A stretch of DNA of 64,000 nt from Epiperipatus broadwayi (lineage: Eukaryota > Onychophora > Udeonychophora > Euonychophora > Peripatidae): NCBI GenBank assembly GCA_028023455.1, contig JAQFVV010000012.1:12410864-12474863 (forward strand), given 5' to 3'. Positions 1 to 9,348 of this stretch are shown here, piece by piece. Position numbers and translations under genes: made by a program. How positions within the stretch are numbered: the stretch's first letter is position 1; every line of letters starts with the position of its first letter. The notes below the pieces were generated by a model. The model ran no database searches. It was not told the origin of the DNA and was given only the letters and a program-made list of their open reading frames with translations.

Positions 1-1802
1 AATCAAATGCCTTTTCATAATTTTCATAATATACAAATCCAAAACATAATGACAACTCATATTCATTTGTCCTTTCTATAACTTCTCTCAATACCTGAAT
101 ATGATCTATTGTACTAAAACCACTTTTAAATCCAGCTTGTTCTCTTGGTTGGTGGAAATCCAATGTTCTCTGTAGACAAGTTGTAATTATCTTGGTAAAA
201 ATTTTATATAAAACTGATAAAAGGCTGATAGGTCTGTAATTTCTAATATCTTCTTTATCACCTTTTTTAAATATTAATATTATTACTGCATTCTTCCAAT
301 CATCTGATACATCTTTATCATTTAGACATTTAGTATATAACTTTGCTAAAAAAATTTCTGTTTCTTCACCTGCTTCTTTTAATATATCAATTATAATTCC
401 ATCATTACCTGGAGCCTTTCCTTTCTTCATACATTTAATTGCATTTCTCACTTCTTCATTTAAAATTCTGGGCAATTCGGAAGATGTAATATATATAGGA
501 GGTACTTGTTCTTTATTACTATATAATTCTTGATAAAAATTTTCTACCAATTTCATGATGTCATCTCTCTTTTAGTAATAATTCTATCTTTTTTTCTTAT
601 TGCAGATATAAATTTCCTACCAATACCAAAATGTTGTTTTACATTCTTAAGACTTTTATTTTCTTCTACAGTTTTTCTTGCTAGTTCACAGTTATACTTT
701 CTTATATCATTTTCAACTCTTTTCCGCACCATTTTACAAAATTCGAGATATTCAATTCTTTTTAATGCATAATTTTTGTATATCTTCATATTTCTTCTTT
801 TCTTCATAAATTCTCTAGTCTCAGTAGAAATTTTATTGGTCAATTGCTGCTTTTTTTACCAGCTATCTTTCTTGCAGTTTTTAAAAGTGTATCAGTTATT
901 TTCATATTAATTTCATTCAAATCTGAATCATGTTCAAAATCTACTAATACTTGAACCCGATTTGTAAGTTCTAATTTAAATTCATTAGAATGTTTCTGAA
1001 GATTAGGAATATCAACTGTAAATATTGTTTTTCTTAACAATTTTTGTCTTTCTAGTTTTACATTAACACGTATCTTGCATCTTACTAATCGATGATCACT
1101 TCCTGTGTTAAATCTATTAAGAACATTACAATCTTGAAATATGTATTTCCTGTTAGTCAAAATATAATCCAATTCTGCTGTACCTTCATTTGGATGCTTC
1201 CATGTCCATTTTCTTTTAGCATTTTTCTCAAAAAAGAATTCATAATATAAAGTTTTTCTTTTTCTGAAAACTCCACAAGTCTATGTCCTCTCTCAATTCT
1301 ATTACCATAACCAAAATTACCTACAGCATTTTCATCTTTCATTTGTTTACCAATTCTAGCATTAAAGTCTCCCATAACAATTTTAAAATGTTGTTTACTC
1401 TGATCAAAAGTCTTTTGTACATCCATATAAAAATCTTCTACTACTTCATCACTATGAGAACTTGTTGGGGCATAAACCTGAATTATCTGCATTTGGTATC
1501 TGCTATTAAGTTGTATAACTAATCTTGCCACTCTGTCTGATACACCATCAATCTCCACAATATTGTTCTTCCACTTTTTATTTATAAATGAATCCTACTC
1601 CACTTGTATTTCCAATATTTGTGCCTTTATAATAGAATATATGTCCACTTTTTAAATCAATTGTCTCTTCACCTTTTCTTCTAACTTCACAAAGTCCAAT
1701 AATATTCCATTTAATATAAGAGAGTTCTTCTTCTAATTCTTGCAATCTTCCTTCACTTGAAAGTGATCTGCAGTTGTAAGTACCTAAATAAAAAGTTGTC
1801 AT
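1..1802 (-). pseudogene. RTE ORF: endonuclease plus start of reverse transcriptase, frameshifted
   Basis: Broken coding region of copy A. From 1802 leftwards it starts MTTFYLGTYNCRSL, the beginning of an apurinic-type (exonuclease-endonuclease-phosphatase) domain of the kind often annotated as craniofacial-development-protein-2-like. At 1157-1558 it has the endonuclease motif VMGDFNARIGKQ, and at 840-1172 the LDYILTNRK and GSDHRLVRCK motifs, where the histidine is the expected catalytic one. The linker and the RT entry (APGNDGIIID, FKKGDKEDIRNYRPIS) are readable on the minus strand up to the window edge. Frameshifts lie near 1587 (one extra A), 1230 (one A fewer), 855 (missing C) and 572 (missing T), judged against the sister copy. 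No functional product is expected. Confidence 0.9.
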
Positions 1803-1911
1803 CAAATGGCAGCCTGGGTCCGCAATCAGGGGATTCTTAGCACCCTCCGCCTTCGGCCACCAACCGCTGCCTTGGTCGGTGACTTTACAGCCTCCTGGGA
1901 ATAAGGGCCAT
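1..1911 (-). mobile_element. RTE-clade LINE, copy A (clipped by window edge)
   Basis: Non-LTR retrotransposon reading leftwards. It is nearly identical to the copy at 55771-58713: position 1 here matches about 56817 there, and both copies share the same 5' end, a GC-richer leader ending in an AATAAGGGCCAT-type sequence at about 1911. The 3' part (rest of RT and tail) lies outside the window. Compared with the other copy it carries several single-base indels and a 10-bp local duplication near position 20, so the ORF is broken at least four times. The 5' end abuts a Tigger transposase fragment, which indicates insertion into that transposon. The high similarity to the other copy suggests both inserted fairly recently. 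Confidence 0.92.
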
Positions 1912-3400
1912 AACAATATGTACAATTGTAAAAAACAAGAGCAAAATTAAGGAATATGTTAAAAATTGTCTAAATACTTCTTCAAAAATTGTTTCAAAAA
2001 GACATGGCAAGGTAATGGATGAAATGGAGAAATCTTTAGCTTTATGGATTGAAGATCAACATCAAAAAGGCATCCCAGTGAGTTTATCAATTATTCAAGC
2101 TATTTCTCTTAACTTGATGAAGATTGGAAGAAAGAATTAAAAGAAGACTCTGCTGTTGAATTTGTAGCAAGCAATGGCTGGTTTCACAAATTTAAAATGA
2201 GATATTATTTACATAATATTAAATGTACTGGGGAAGGTGCCAGTGAATTTATTTCCACTTTCTCTAATATCATTAAAGATGGAGCTTATTTTTCATGCCT
2301 AGTCTTCAATGTAGATGAGACAGGATTATTTTGGAAAAAGATGCCTGCACATACATATTTAGCAATAAAGAATCAGTTGCACCTAGGCATAAACCTTCTA
2401 AAACAGGTTAACATTGCTTCTTGAAGATAATTTAGCTGGTGATTTTAAATTTTAGCCAATGTTAATTTAGCAGACAGAAAATCATAGAGCACTGAAAGAA
2501 AAAGATAAAAGAATGCTTCCAGTCATTTGGAAATCAAATCCTAAAGCCTGGAATACTGCACAGCTTTTTCAAGATTGGTTCTCACATCATTTTGTGCCTT
2601 CTGTTAGGCAATATTGTAGTGAGAATAATTTACCATTTAAAACACTATTGCTCTTAGACAATTCTCCTGAACATCCGAAATCCCTGAAAAATTTATATCC
2701 AGAAGTTAATGTTGTGTTTATCCCTCCCAATACTACAAGTGAAATACAATCTATGGACCAAACTGTGATAGCTACTTTTAAGCAGTATTATATGAGAAGA
2801 TTGTTGACTCAAGAAATCAAGGCAATTGACAAGGAAGGTGGATCTATACTGGAGATTTTTTGAAAAGTTATAATATATGGAATGCAACAAATATTATTGG
2901 TGATGCATGGGCTGATATAAGAGAGTCACCAATGAAAGGTTGTTGGAAAAATATATCCACAAATGATGAATGCGTCTATGGATATTGAAGAAACTCCTGA
3001 AGATATCACAACTGAAATAGTCACTATAATAAATGAATTAAATTTAGATGTCGCTGATGAAGATATTGATGAGTTAATACAATCTCAATCAGAACCTCTG
3101 TCAAATGAAGGCTTGATTAAACTACAAGAGATGAATGAAATACAAAATGAAGAAGAACCTGATAATGAACTTATTGTTAAGAGTTTGACAATCAAGAATA
3201 TGAATGAAGCCTTAAATGCATATTGACAAAATTTTGACCATCATGGAAGAATGTAATCCCAATGGAGAACATACATCTCGTGTATGAAGGGCAATAGAAA
3301 AAGACACAGAATGTTACAGAATTCTTTATCAAGAGAAGAAAAAGAATACAATTCAATTAACTATTGATAAATTTGTAAACAAAACTCCAGATACTAATCA
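1912..3400 (+). pseudogene. TIGD1-like DDE transposase, pseudogene
   Basis: Remnant of a transposase of the Tigger/jerky DDE family. In order: CENP-B/Tc5-type HTH (1935-2110, then a frameshift), GWFHKFK (about 2175), the first catalytic Asp in FNVDETGLFWKK (2308-2343), the second in LLLLDNSPEHPKS (2647-2685), the PPNTTSEIQSMDQ segment carrying the third acidic residue (2728-2760), and the acidic C-terminal tail (2963-3226). The line-up with human TIGD1-type proteins is collinear, so the call is secure. At least three frameshifts or stops (near 2130, 2245-2400 and 2863) and a deletion between about 2345 and 2510 make it non-functional. Confidence 0.88.
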
Positions 3401-3451
3401 ATAAAAAATAAATACTGTATTTTGAAAACCTATTTTGATGTTTTTTTACAG

Positions 3452-3520
3452 ACCTCTACTTACAAACAATTTCAACTTGCAAACACACATCAGGAACTAA
3501 TTAAGTTTATAGCTAGGGGA
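3452..3520. repeat. Imperfect palindrome near the Tigger right end
   Basis: ACCTCTACTTACAAAC (3452-3467) is partly complementary to GTTTATAGCTAGGGGA (3505-3520), 11 of 16 positions, around a loop of about 37 bases. A palindromic subterminal block is plausible for the Tigger 3' terminus. Without the left end it cannot be confirmed as the terminal inverted repeat. Confidence 0.4.
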
Positions 3521-3522
3521 AT

Positions 3523-5397
3523 TTCTATATTCCTAAAGTCAGCATATAGTTCAAATTTTTGTTACAACCAAAAATTTATTATAATAAAGAATAAAGCTGT
3601 GACTAATATTGTAATGAGATATCATGATAAAGCTTATAATTAGTTGCAGAATTAAGACATAATAAAATATTCACACAATTAAACATAATTTCTTCTATCA
3701 AGAATATCAGTAATTATGTTCATTTTAATTTCAAACATGAGTGCAACAATATATTGATAGTTGGTCTAGTTCTTAATGTAATTTTTACATACATGCTTTT
3801 TCTGACATTAGCAAATCCTTCCTTCAATAAAGCAAATTGTTTTAGTTTCTGCAGAGTATGTAATTAGTAGATATGTTGCAGTGATGCAAATGGACCATTC
3901 ACAGGAAGCTCTCAGCAGACAATTCTAGCCTTTATTTTAGAGTTACGGCAAAGTAATTGATAAATTGACATGCCAGTTAGTTAGCTAGTTAATTAAATAG
4001 ATAAGTAATTAGAAAAGTGGATGACATAATGGAATCAGTGGAATAATTTTCAAAATTGTGGAAAGCTGTAGTTATAAGACAAATGATTTGATCTCAATGA
4101 AATTGATGATTGGCAGATTTGTGGTGTTATTACTTGATAATTAATATGACCTTAATTAGTTGATATGCAAATATTCTAACAATAGATTTTTAATAATTGT
4201 CTGGATTTCTAGATACAACAAATAAATATAACATTTAAATACCATTTATTATTTAACAATAAATTAAATATTACAATAATAGTGCATTCATTTAACTTTT
4301 TTTAAGAACTTCTCAAAATCTAATATATTTTAAAGAATAATAAAATTTTAATAACAACATTGCAGTTTAAATATTAAATCTTTTAAACAATATGCTTTAA
4401 TTGTAATTAATTTCTTTTAATCTTATCTCAGTCAAAAGATGACTATTACATGCATGCACACACTTGTAAGATTAAAAATGTTAATGAGAAATATTTAAAT
4501 AAACAGTAATTTATTATTTGTATTATAAAATACTATGAAAATATTATATCAAAGTATTTAAAATATTTGTTTTAATGTATTTTACTTACTTTATTTTTTA
4601 AAACTACATCTGGTGTGTAATTGTATTACATTCATAGAAATGTTCAATCTATGAATTTAAAGCATATAAAATTATAAAATTAACTTAATTAATATTTTAA
4701 TGAACTTCTTTTTATTTACTTACCTAAAGAAATAACTTATAAGAACAGTTCTATAGCTAAAATTTAACTTATTAAATTATTCACCATGTCTAATATCTAA
4801 TACATAAATTATCTTATTGGAAGAAAATAAAATATATATAAAAAAAATTTTATATAAATATATCCACATTATATACACCCAGTTCTTTATAGAAATCTTA
4901 AGGTTACAATATATATATGAGAGAGTAACTTAAATATTTTCATGGATTTTTAGATTGATAAAAAATATAAATAAAGAGATTATATCAATGTAAATAAAGT
5001 TAACATTGCCTTTTGATATTGCCAGAAAATCATCAATTACTAATATTATTTCTGAGGCTTAAAAAATTTTTCTTTAACCTACACAATAGAAAAAAAATTC
5101 TATAGCCTCAGTAATGCTAATTAGTAAATTGATAGATTTCTGGTAACATCAAAGGACAAAATTATTTGCATTCTTTACATATGTATATCTATATATTTAG
5201 AACAAACACTGCATCTAAATAAGGAAAAATATTTTTCAGCTATGAAATTTACATATTAATAAAAAATTAAATCTTTCATAAGTTTACTAAAAGTGGCTAT
5301 TCCATGATTTTGATGTGGGAATGTAAATTTGAGGTAAAATTAAGTAGTCATTATTAATATCTAACACAAATTCATTTTCTTTCTAATACATGATAAT
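3523..5397. other. AT-rich DNA, no feature recognised
   Basis: Long AT-rich stretch with short poly-A/T runs. I see no coding similarity, tandem array or structured repeat. It may be intergenic or intronic. Confidence 0.6.
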
Positions 5398-6840
5398 GCC
5401 TCATTGCTTTCATCATCATGATCATCAACAAACATTATCAATCCACTGCAGGATGAAAATCATTCTATATTTAATCCAGTTTCTTCAATCTCTAGATTAT
5501 CTTCTCTATACCACTCTAGCACTCTTCTTTATCTTATGCATCAATCATATAGGTAGTCACTTTTTGATATTTTATCTTTTGGAATCTACTTTAAGATTTC
5601 AACTTCTAGTATCATTTCTTCAAGTAATATGTACACCCCAGCACCACTTGAGTCCCTTAATTTTTTCAAAGATGACAGTAACATCTGTGTTTATCCATTT
5701 ATATATTTTGTTCCCGATTCCTTTTTGTTTCTCATAACATATATCATTCCATATTTTGTTAAGTGGTTTGAAATCTCTATATTGCTCTGCTAGTTAAGTG
5801 TCCAAGTCTCAGATTCATAAGTAAAAACTGGTAAAACACATTTATTAAAAATATTTCTTTTAAAACATATAGATATATTTTCTTTAAATATTAATTTATT
5901 TCTACTAAAAGCATTCCATGCTAGTTTAAATCTATAATTAATTTCATCCATTATGTTTCCATCTCTATTAATAATCTAACCTAATTTACCATTACAATTT
6001 TAATTTAATTCTGGTGAGAAAATTCATTGAACATTACTTTTAATCCTTTCAGCATTTTATCATTAATTCATATAATTCTTGTAACATTTTCTGAAGCTAA
6101 GAAGAATTGTTTGCAAAAACAGTTACATCATCTTTAAAATCTGTATCACATAAGTAATTTCTACTTGCTTTTACTCTCTTATCTACTCATTTGATTGAAC
6201 AAAATGCTCTCTGCAAAACAGATGTAAAATATTTTGAAGATATGGAATCATCTTCTCATACATTCTTCTTAATATTAATAAATATTTTTCAGAATATATT
6301 ATCTTAGATATATACCTTAATGATCCAAATATTTTATTACTGAAAGAAATTCTTACAGAATCAAATCCATAATGGCAATTAATATTCATTCATCATTTCT
6401 TTAATTTCTCTCAAAACGTAGATGTGATTTACCATGCTAAAAGCACTTTTATATTCTGTTTATTCTTTTGATTGGTTAAAATCCAATATTCACAGTAGCT
6501 AATTATTCTACCAAAAACCTTCTATAGAACTATTAAAAGTCTGTTAGCTTTGTAGTTTCTAATATCTTGTTTATCACCTTTCTTAAATATCAAAATTACT
6601 ACTGCATACTTCTAATCATCTTGTATATCTTTATTATTTAGATACTTGGTGTATAACTTTGCAATAATTTTCTTATCATCTGCATTTTTTAATATATCAA
6701 TTATAACTCCTTAATTTTTGGAGTGTTTTCATTCTTCGGGGTTTTAATTCTATATCTCACTTTTTCTTTTGAATTCCTGGAAAATTTAGAAGATGTAGTA
6801 ATTGTAGGGTTAACTATTCATATTGCATTTATATATTATA
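5398..6840 (-). mobile_element. RTE-clade LINE, copy D (old, 5'-truncated)
   Basis: Diverged copy of the same RTE family, covering roughly the 3' half. Its left (3') end shows the family's tail, CATCATCATGATCATCAAC, followed by the block complementary to the ORF end (ATTATCAATCCACTGCAGGA). The order of blocks to the right follows the copy at 55771-58713: C-terminal region, RT palm region (about 6120-6200) and RT entry (about 6540-6790). Similarity fades near 6800-6840. Many stops and indels; much older than copies A and B. The long plus-strand frame at 5390-5737 is only its antisense. Confidence 0.8.
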
Positions 6841-6984
6841 CTGTTTACATCATCTAATATTAAGTATTGATTGTCCTTAAAAAAATTTAACTTTATTTCA
6901 ATTTTATACTTACTTTCAACTGTTAGTAATAGTATGTAGATTAGTATATGTACAACCTTTTAAGATGTATTATTTTCACTTCTT

Positions 6985-7285
6985 CAAGTATTGCTGGTTT
7001 GATCAGTAATAGTACTAGCATGGGAATCGAACCCCAACTGAATCATCCCACCAAAGGTAACATCAGCAGAAATTTTATATACTTATCTATGAGGTCCCTC
7101 TTGACTTCTCCAATTTTTTCTAAGAGCAAGATTGATTAGTGTTTTCCATACATAATGTATAGTCACCCTAGGTTGACTTTTGAGGTTATTCACCATTGTC
7201 ATGTGAACAGCTTTTTTATACCCTTGACTTTCTATAAAATATTTTTGTGTGTTCACAATTGAATATATATTCATTGGTAAATAAA
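6985..7285 (-). mobile_element. Penelope-like element fragment, 3' end, inverted
   Basis: On the minus strand (7274 to 7083) the frame reads YKKAVHMTMVNNL ... YVWKTLINLALRK, collinear with the C-terminal end of the Penelope-like fragment at 7345-8060 (FKEAAHMPMANNPISQ ... EWTPLINLA). Both continue into the same 3' sequence, GTATATRAAATTTCT, then TTTGGTRG. The 3' part at 7019-7048 contains GGGGTTCGATTCCCAT, a good pol III B-box-like sequence. It lies head to head with the plus-strand fragment, with about 60 bp between their truncated 5' ends. This suits the inverted partial copies commonly generated by Penelope-like elements. Confidence 0.65.
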
Positions 7286-7344
7286 TGATCTGCTACCTTA
7301 GATACTATCACTATGGATCAGAGCAATAGAAATCTGATCAGAAA

Positions 7345-8060
7345 CTTGTGATTTGAAAAAAGAAAACATCTTTATAATACAAACTGTTATAAGTAATGAT
7401 TATCCATTAGTTGTTATTAAAGAAACTTTAAATAGACAACAAAAAGAACCAACAAAAGAAAAAAACAATTATTGGTACTGCAGTATATCCATACATTCCA
7501 AAAATAGTAGACAAATTAAGAAAAATCTACAATGAACATAACATCAAAATAGCTTTATAGTCTATGAGGAATTGTAATATCTACAAAGCCTAAACTTGAA
7601 ATGCTTAAAAGCAAAAACTGCATTTATAAAATACCATGTGAATGTGGAAAAATGTTTATTAATGAGAAATGTCACTCCTTTAAAAAAGTGATTACAAGAG
7701 CAATGATGATTAGAAGAAAGAAAACAGATTTGTCTAAGATAGTAGATGAGTGTATGTACCAATGAACATATGTTCTATTGGGAACACACGTAATATTGGG
7801 TAGAGGAAAAAAGATACATAGAAGAAAATTCAAAGAAGCTGCTCACATGCCAATGGCAAATAACCCCATAAGTCAACTAATTGTCACTAAGCATAAAGAA
7901 TGGACACCACTAATCAACCTTGCTTGCTCTTAGAAAAAAATGGAAAAATAAAAAAAAAACGTCATAGAAAAGTATATGAAATTTCTATGGACTGTTGACT
8001 TTGGTAGTATGGCTCAGATGGTCAGAACATTACCATAAAATCATCTAATTAAGCATTTAA
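7345..8060 (+). mobile_element. Penelope-like element fragment with GIY-YIG endonuclease remnant
   Basis: 5'-truncated, frameshifted remnant of the single Penelope-like ORF. Readable pieces are the RT-to-endonuclease connector (LNRQQKEPT; PYIPKIVDKLRKIYNEHNI in an adjacent frame, 7430-7550), then the GIY-YIG entry CIYKIPCECGKMFINEK (about 7618-7668) with its Cys-x-Cys pair, and the C-terminal FKEAAHMPMANNPISQ ... EWTPLINLA (7830-7922). The family GIY and YIG signatures have decayed to CIY and FIN, so the nuclease is dead. The RT domain is missing. The 3' end (7965-8060) carries TATGGCTCAGATGGTCAGAAC, resembling a pol III A box. Confidence 0.72.
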
Positions 8061-8586
8061 TGATATTAAAATGTGATGCTTATTAATCATAAAATTCAAA
8101 TACTTTTATTGTGGGCCATTTTTTTTAAAATTTAATTTATTTATTTTTTCTATATTCTGCTGCTATATCTTGTAAATAAACTTTTAACGACTTTTGATTT
8201 ATTACTTTTTTAATTAATTATAATATTTAAATACTTGTCATTCACTCTATCTTATACATCCCTTTTAATTACATCTAACTTAAGTATATAGGCTGTATTT
8301 GTATTTAAACATTAATAATTCTTGGATTTTTTTAAAAAAAATTGAGTCAGGTAATTGTGCTAATTTTCGTCCTGCAATTAGACTAAATCCTCTCCCCTTT
8401 TGGCTGTTTCCCAATTTTCAATATTTTTGATATTTCATTTCTGGAGTTTTTGATTTTTTTGGTCATGTGATTGCTCTACATAGACATTTTTTTCCTTTTT
8501 GAGATGTTTTCTAATTATTACTACTTTTGACGAAAATTGATCAAATATAAATATATTGTTATTGAAATTATTTTTTTAATCATGTG
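8061..8586. other. AT-rich DNA, no feature recognised
   Basis: No coding similarity or repeat structure seen between the Penelope-like fragment and the direct-repeat pair. Confidence 0.55.
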
Positions 8587-8750
8587 TAATATGGTATGGC
8601 TGAAGATCTATCAGCCCCATATAGCTATTTGAGTTGGATAGATGGGTTTGAAGACATGTAGGTATGATTTTCCACTCAATAGATAACTTTTAGATAAATG
8701 CTGGCTTTGGGTTGCTATTTTTAGATCTAGTGTCTGAACCTACCCTAGCA

Positions 8751-8790
8751 CCTGTCTGAGGAGTGCCAAAGCACAAAACCATGGTTCAGG
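8751..8790 (+). ncRNA. Decayed hammerhead ribozyme motif (HH-2, unit 1)
   Basis: Order of blocks: CTGAGGA (core CTGATGA with one change), a perfect 4-bp stem II GTGC/GCAC closed by CAAA, then AAA in place of the conserved GAA, then the self-complementary octamer ACCATGGT as a minimal stem III. Stem I has eroded. Two core changes should abolish cleavage. The block order and the palindromic stem III match the better preserved copy at 25674-25713. Confidence 0.5.
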
Positions 8791-9171
8791 GGTTGGGGGG
8801 GGAGTCCTGATAGAGATATTTTAAATGCTTTCTCTGGCTAAGCATTTATTATAAAGCTTGTTGAGGAATTGGCAATCCTCACTGTTTATAACTTAAAGCT
8901 TAAGAGAATAGGGCCATGTGATCTACGACTCTTATTTTGACTATTTATAGTCTCTGCCTTAAGTCTTATGCAATGTTATATTGATAAGACTACTAATATA
9001 TGGTATGGCTGAAGATCTATGAGCCCCATATAGCTATTTAAGTTGGATAGCTGGGTTTGAAGACATGTAGGTATCTGAAAATTTCAGATTTTCCACTCAA
9101 TAGATAACTTTTAGATAAATGCTGGCTTTGGGTTAGTATTTTTAGATCTAGGGTCTGAACCTATCCTGGCA

Positions 9172-9212
9172 CCTCTCTGAGGAATGCCAAAGCATGTAAC
9201 CATGGTCAGGGG
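9172..9212 (+). ncRNA. Decayed hammerhead ribozyme motif (HH-2, unit 2)
   Basis: CTGAGGA, stem II ATGC/GCAT with CAAA loop, GTA in place of GAA, then ACCATGGT and C at the cleavage position. Stem II remains paired although its first base pair differs from unit 1 (G-C there, A-T here), a compensatory difference. The core changes should make it inactive. Confidence 0.48.
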
Positions 9213-9348
9213 TTGGGGCTTCCTGACAGAGATATTTTAAATGCTTTCTCTGGTTAAGCATTTATTATAAAACTTGTTGAGGAATTGGCAATCCTCACTG
9301 TTTATAACTTACAAGCTTAAGAGAATAGGGTCATGTAATCTATGACTC

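Larger units (their letters stand above)
1912..3522 (+). mobile_element. Tigger (pogo/TIGD1-like) DNA transposon, 5' part displaced by RTE
   Basis: Decayed pogo-superfamily transposon. The coding similarity starts abruptly at about 1912, directly at the 5' end of RTE copy A, and already lies inside the N-terminal CENP-B-type helix-turn-helix (residues KNKSKIKEYVKN and then VMDEMEKSLALWIEDQ). The missing first 50-60 residues and the left terminus should therefore lie beyond the RTE, off the window. The right end is probably near 3522, where an imperfect palindrome (3452-3520) follows the 3' UTR. No TA target duplication can be checked without the left end. Confidence 0.85.
8587..9348 (+). repeat. 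Two-unit direct repeat, hammerhead family HH-2
   Basis: Two copies of a unit of about 345 bp (8587-8931 and 8999-9348; period about 410) lie in tandem with a 67-bp unrelated spacer. Shared landmarks are TATGGCTGAAGATCTAT, AGCCCCATATAGCTATTT, TCAATAGATAACTTTTAG, CTTGTTGAGGAATTGGCAAT and GGGYCATGTRATCTA. The units differ by scattered substitutions and small indels, including an 11-bp stretch after GTAGGTAT found only in the second, so the duplication is not very recent. Each contains a decayed hammerhead core (listed separately). Diverged relatives are at 12415-12668 and, inverted, at 25557-25870. No coding capacity: a non-autonomous repeat, perhaps a retrozyme or a Penelope terminal repeat. 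Confidence 0.85.

Noticed and set aside
7019-7048. Possible tRNA gene because of GGGGTTCGATTCCC
   Set aside because: The A-box-like sequence is almost fused to the B box, and no acceptor or anticodon stem can be drawn. Better seen as part of the Penelope-like 3' end.
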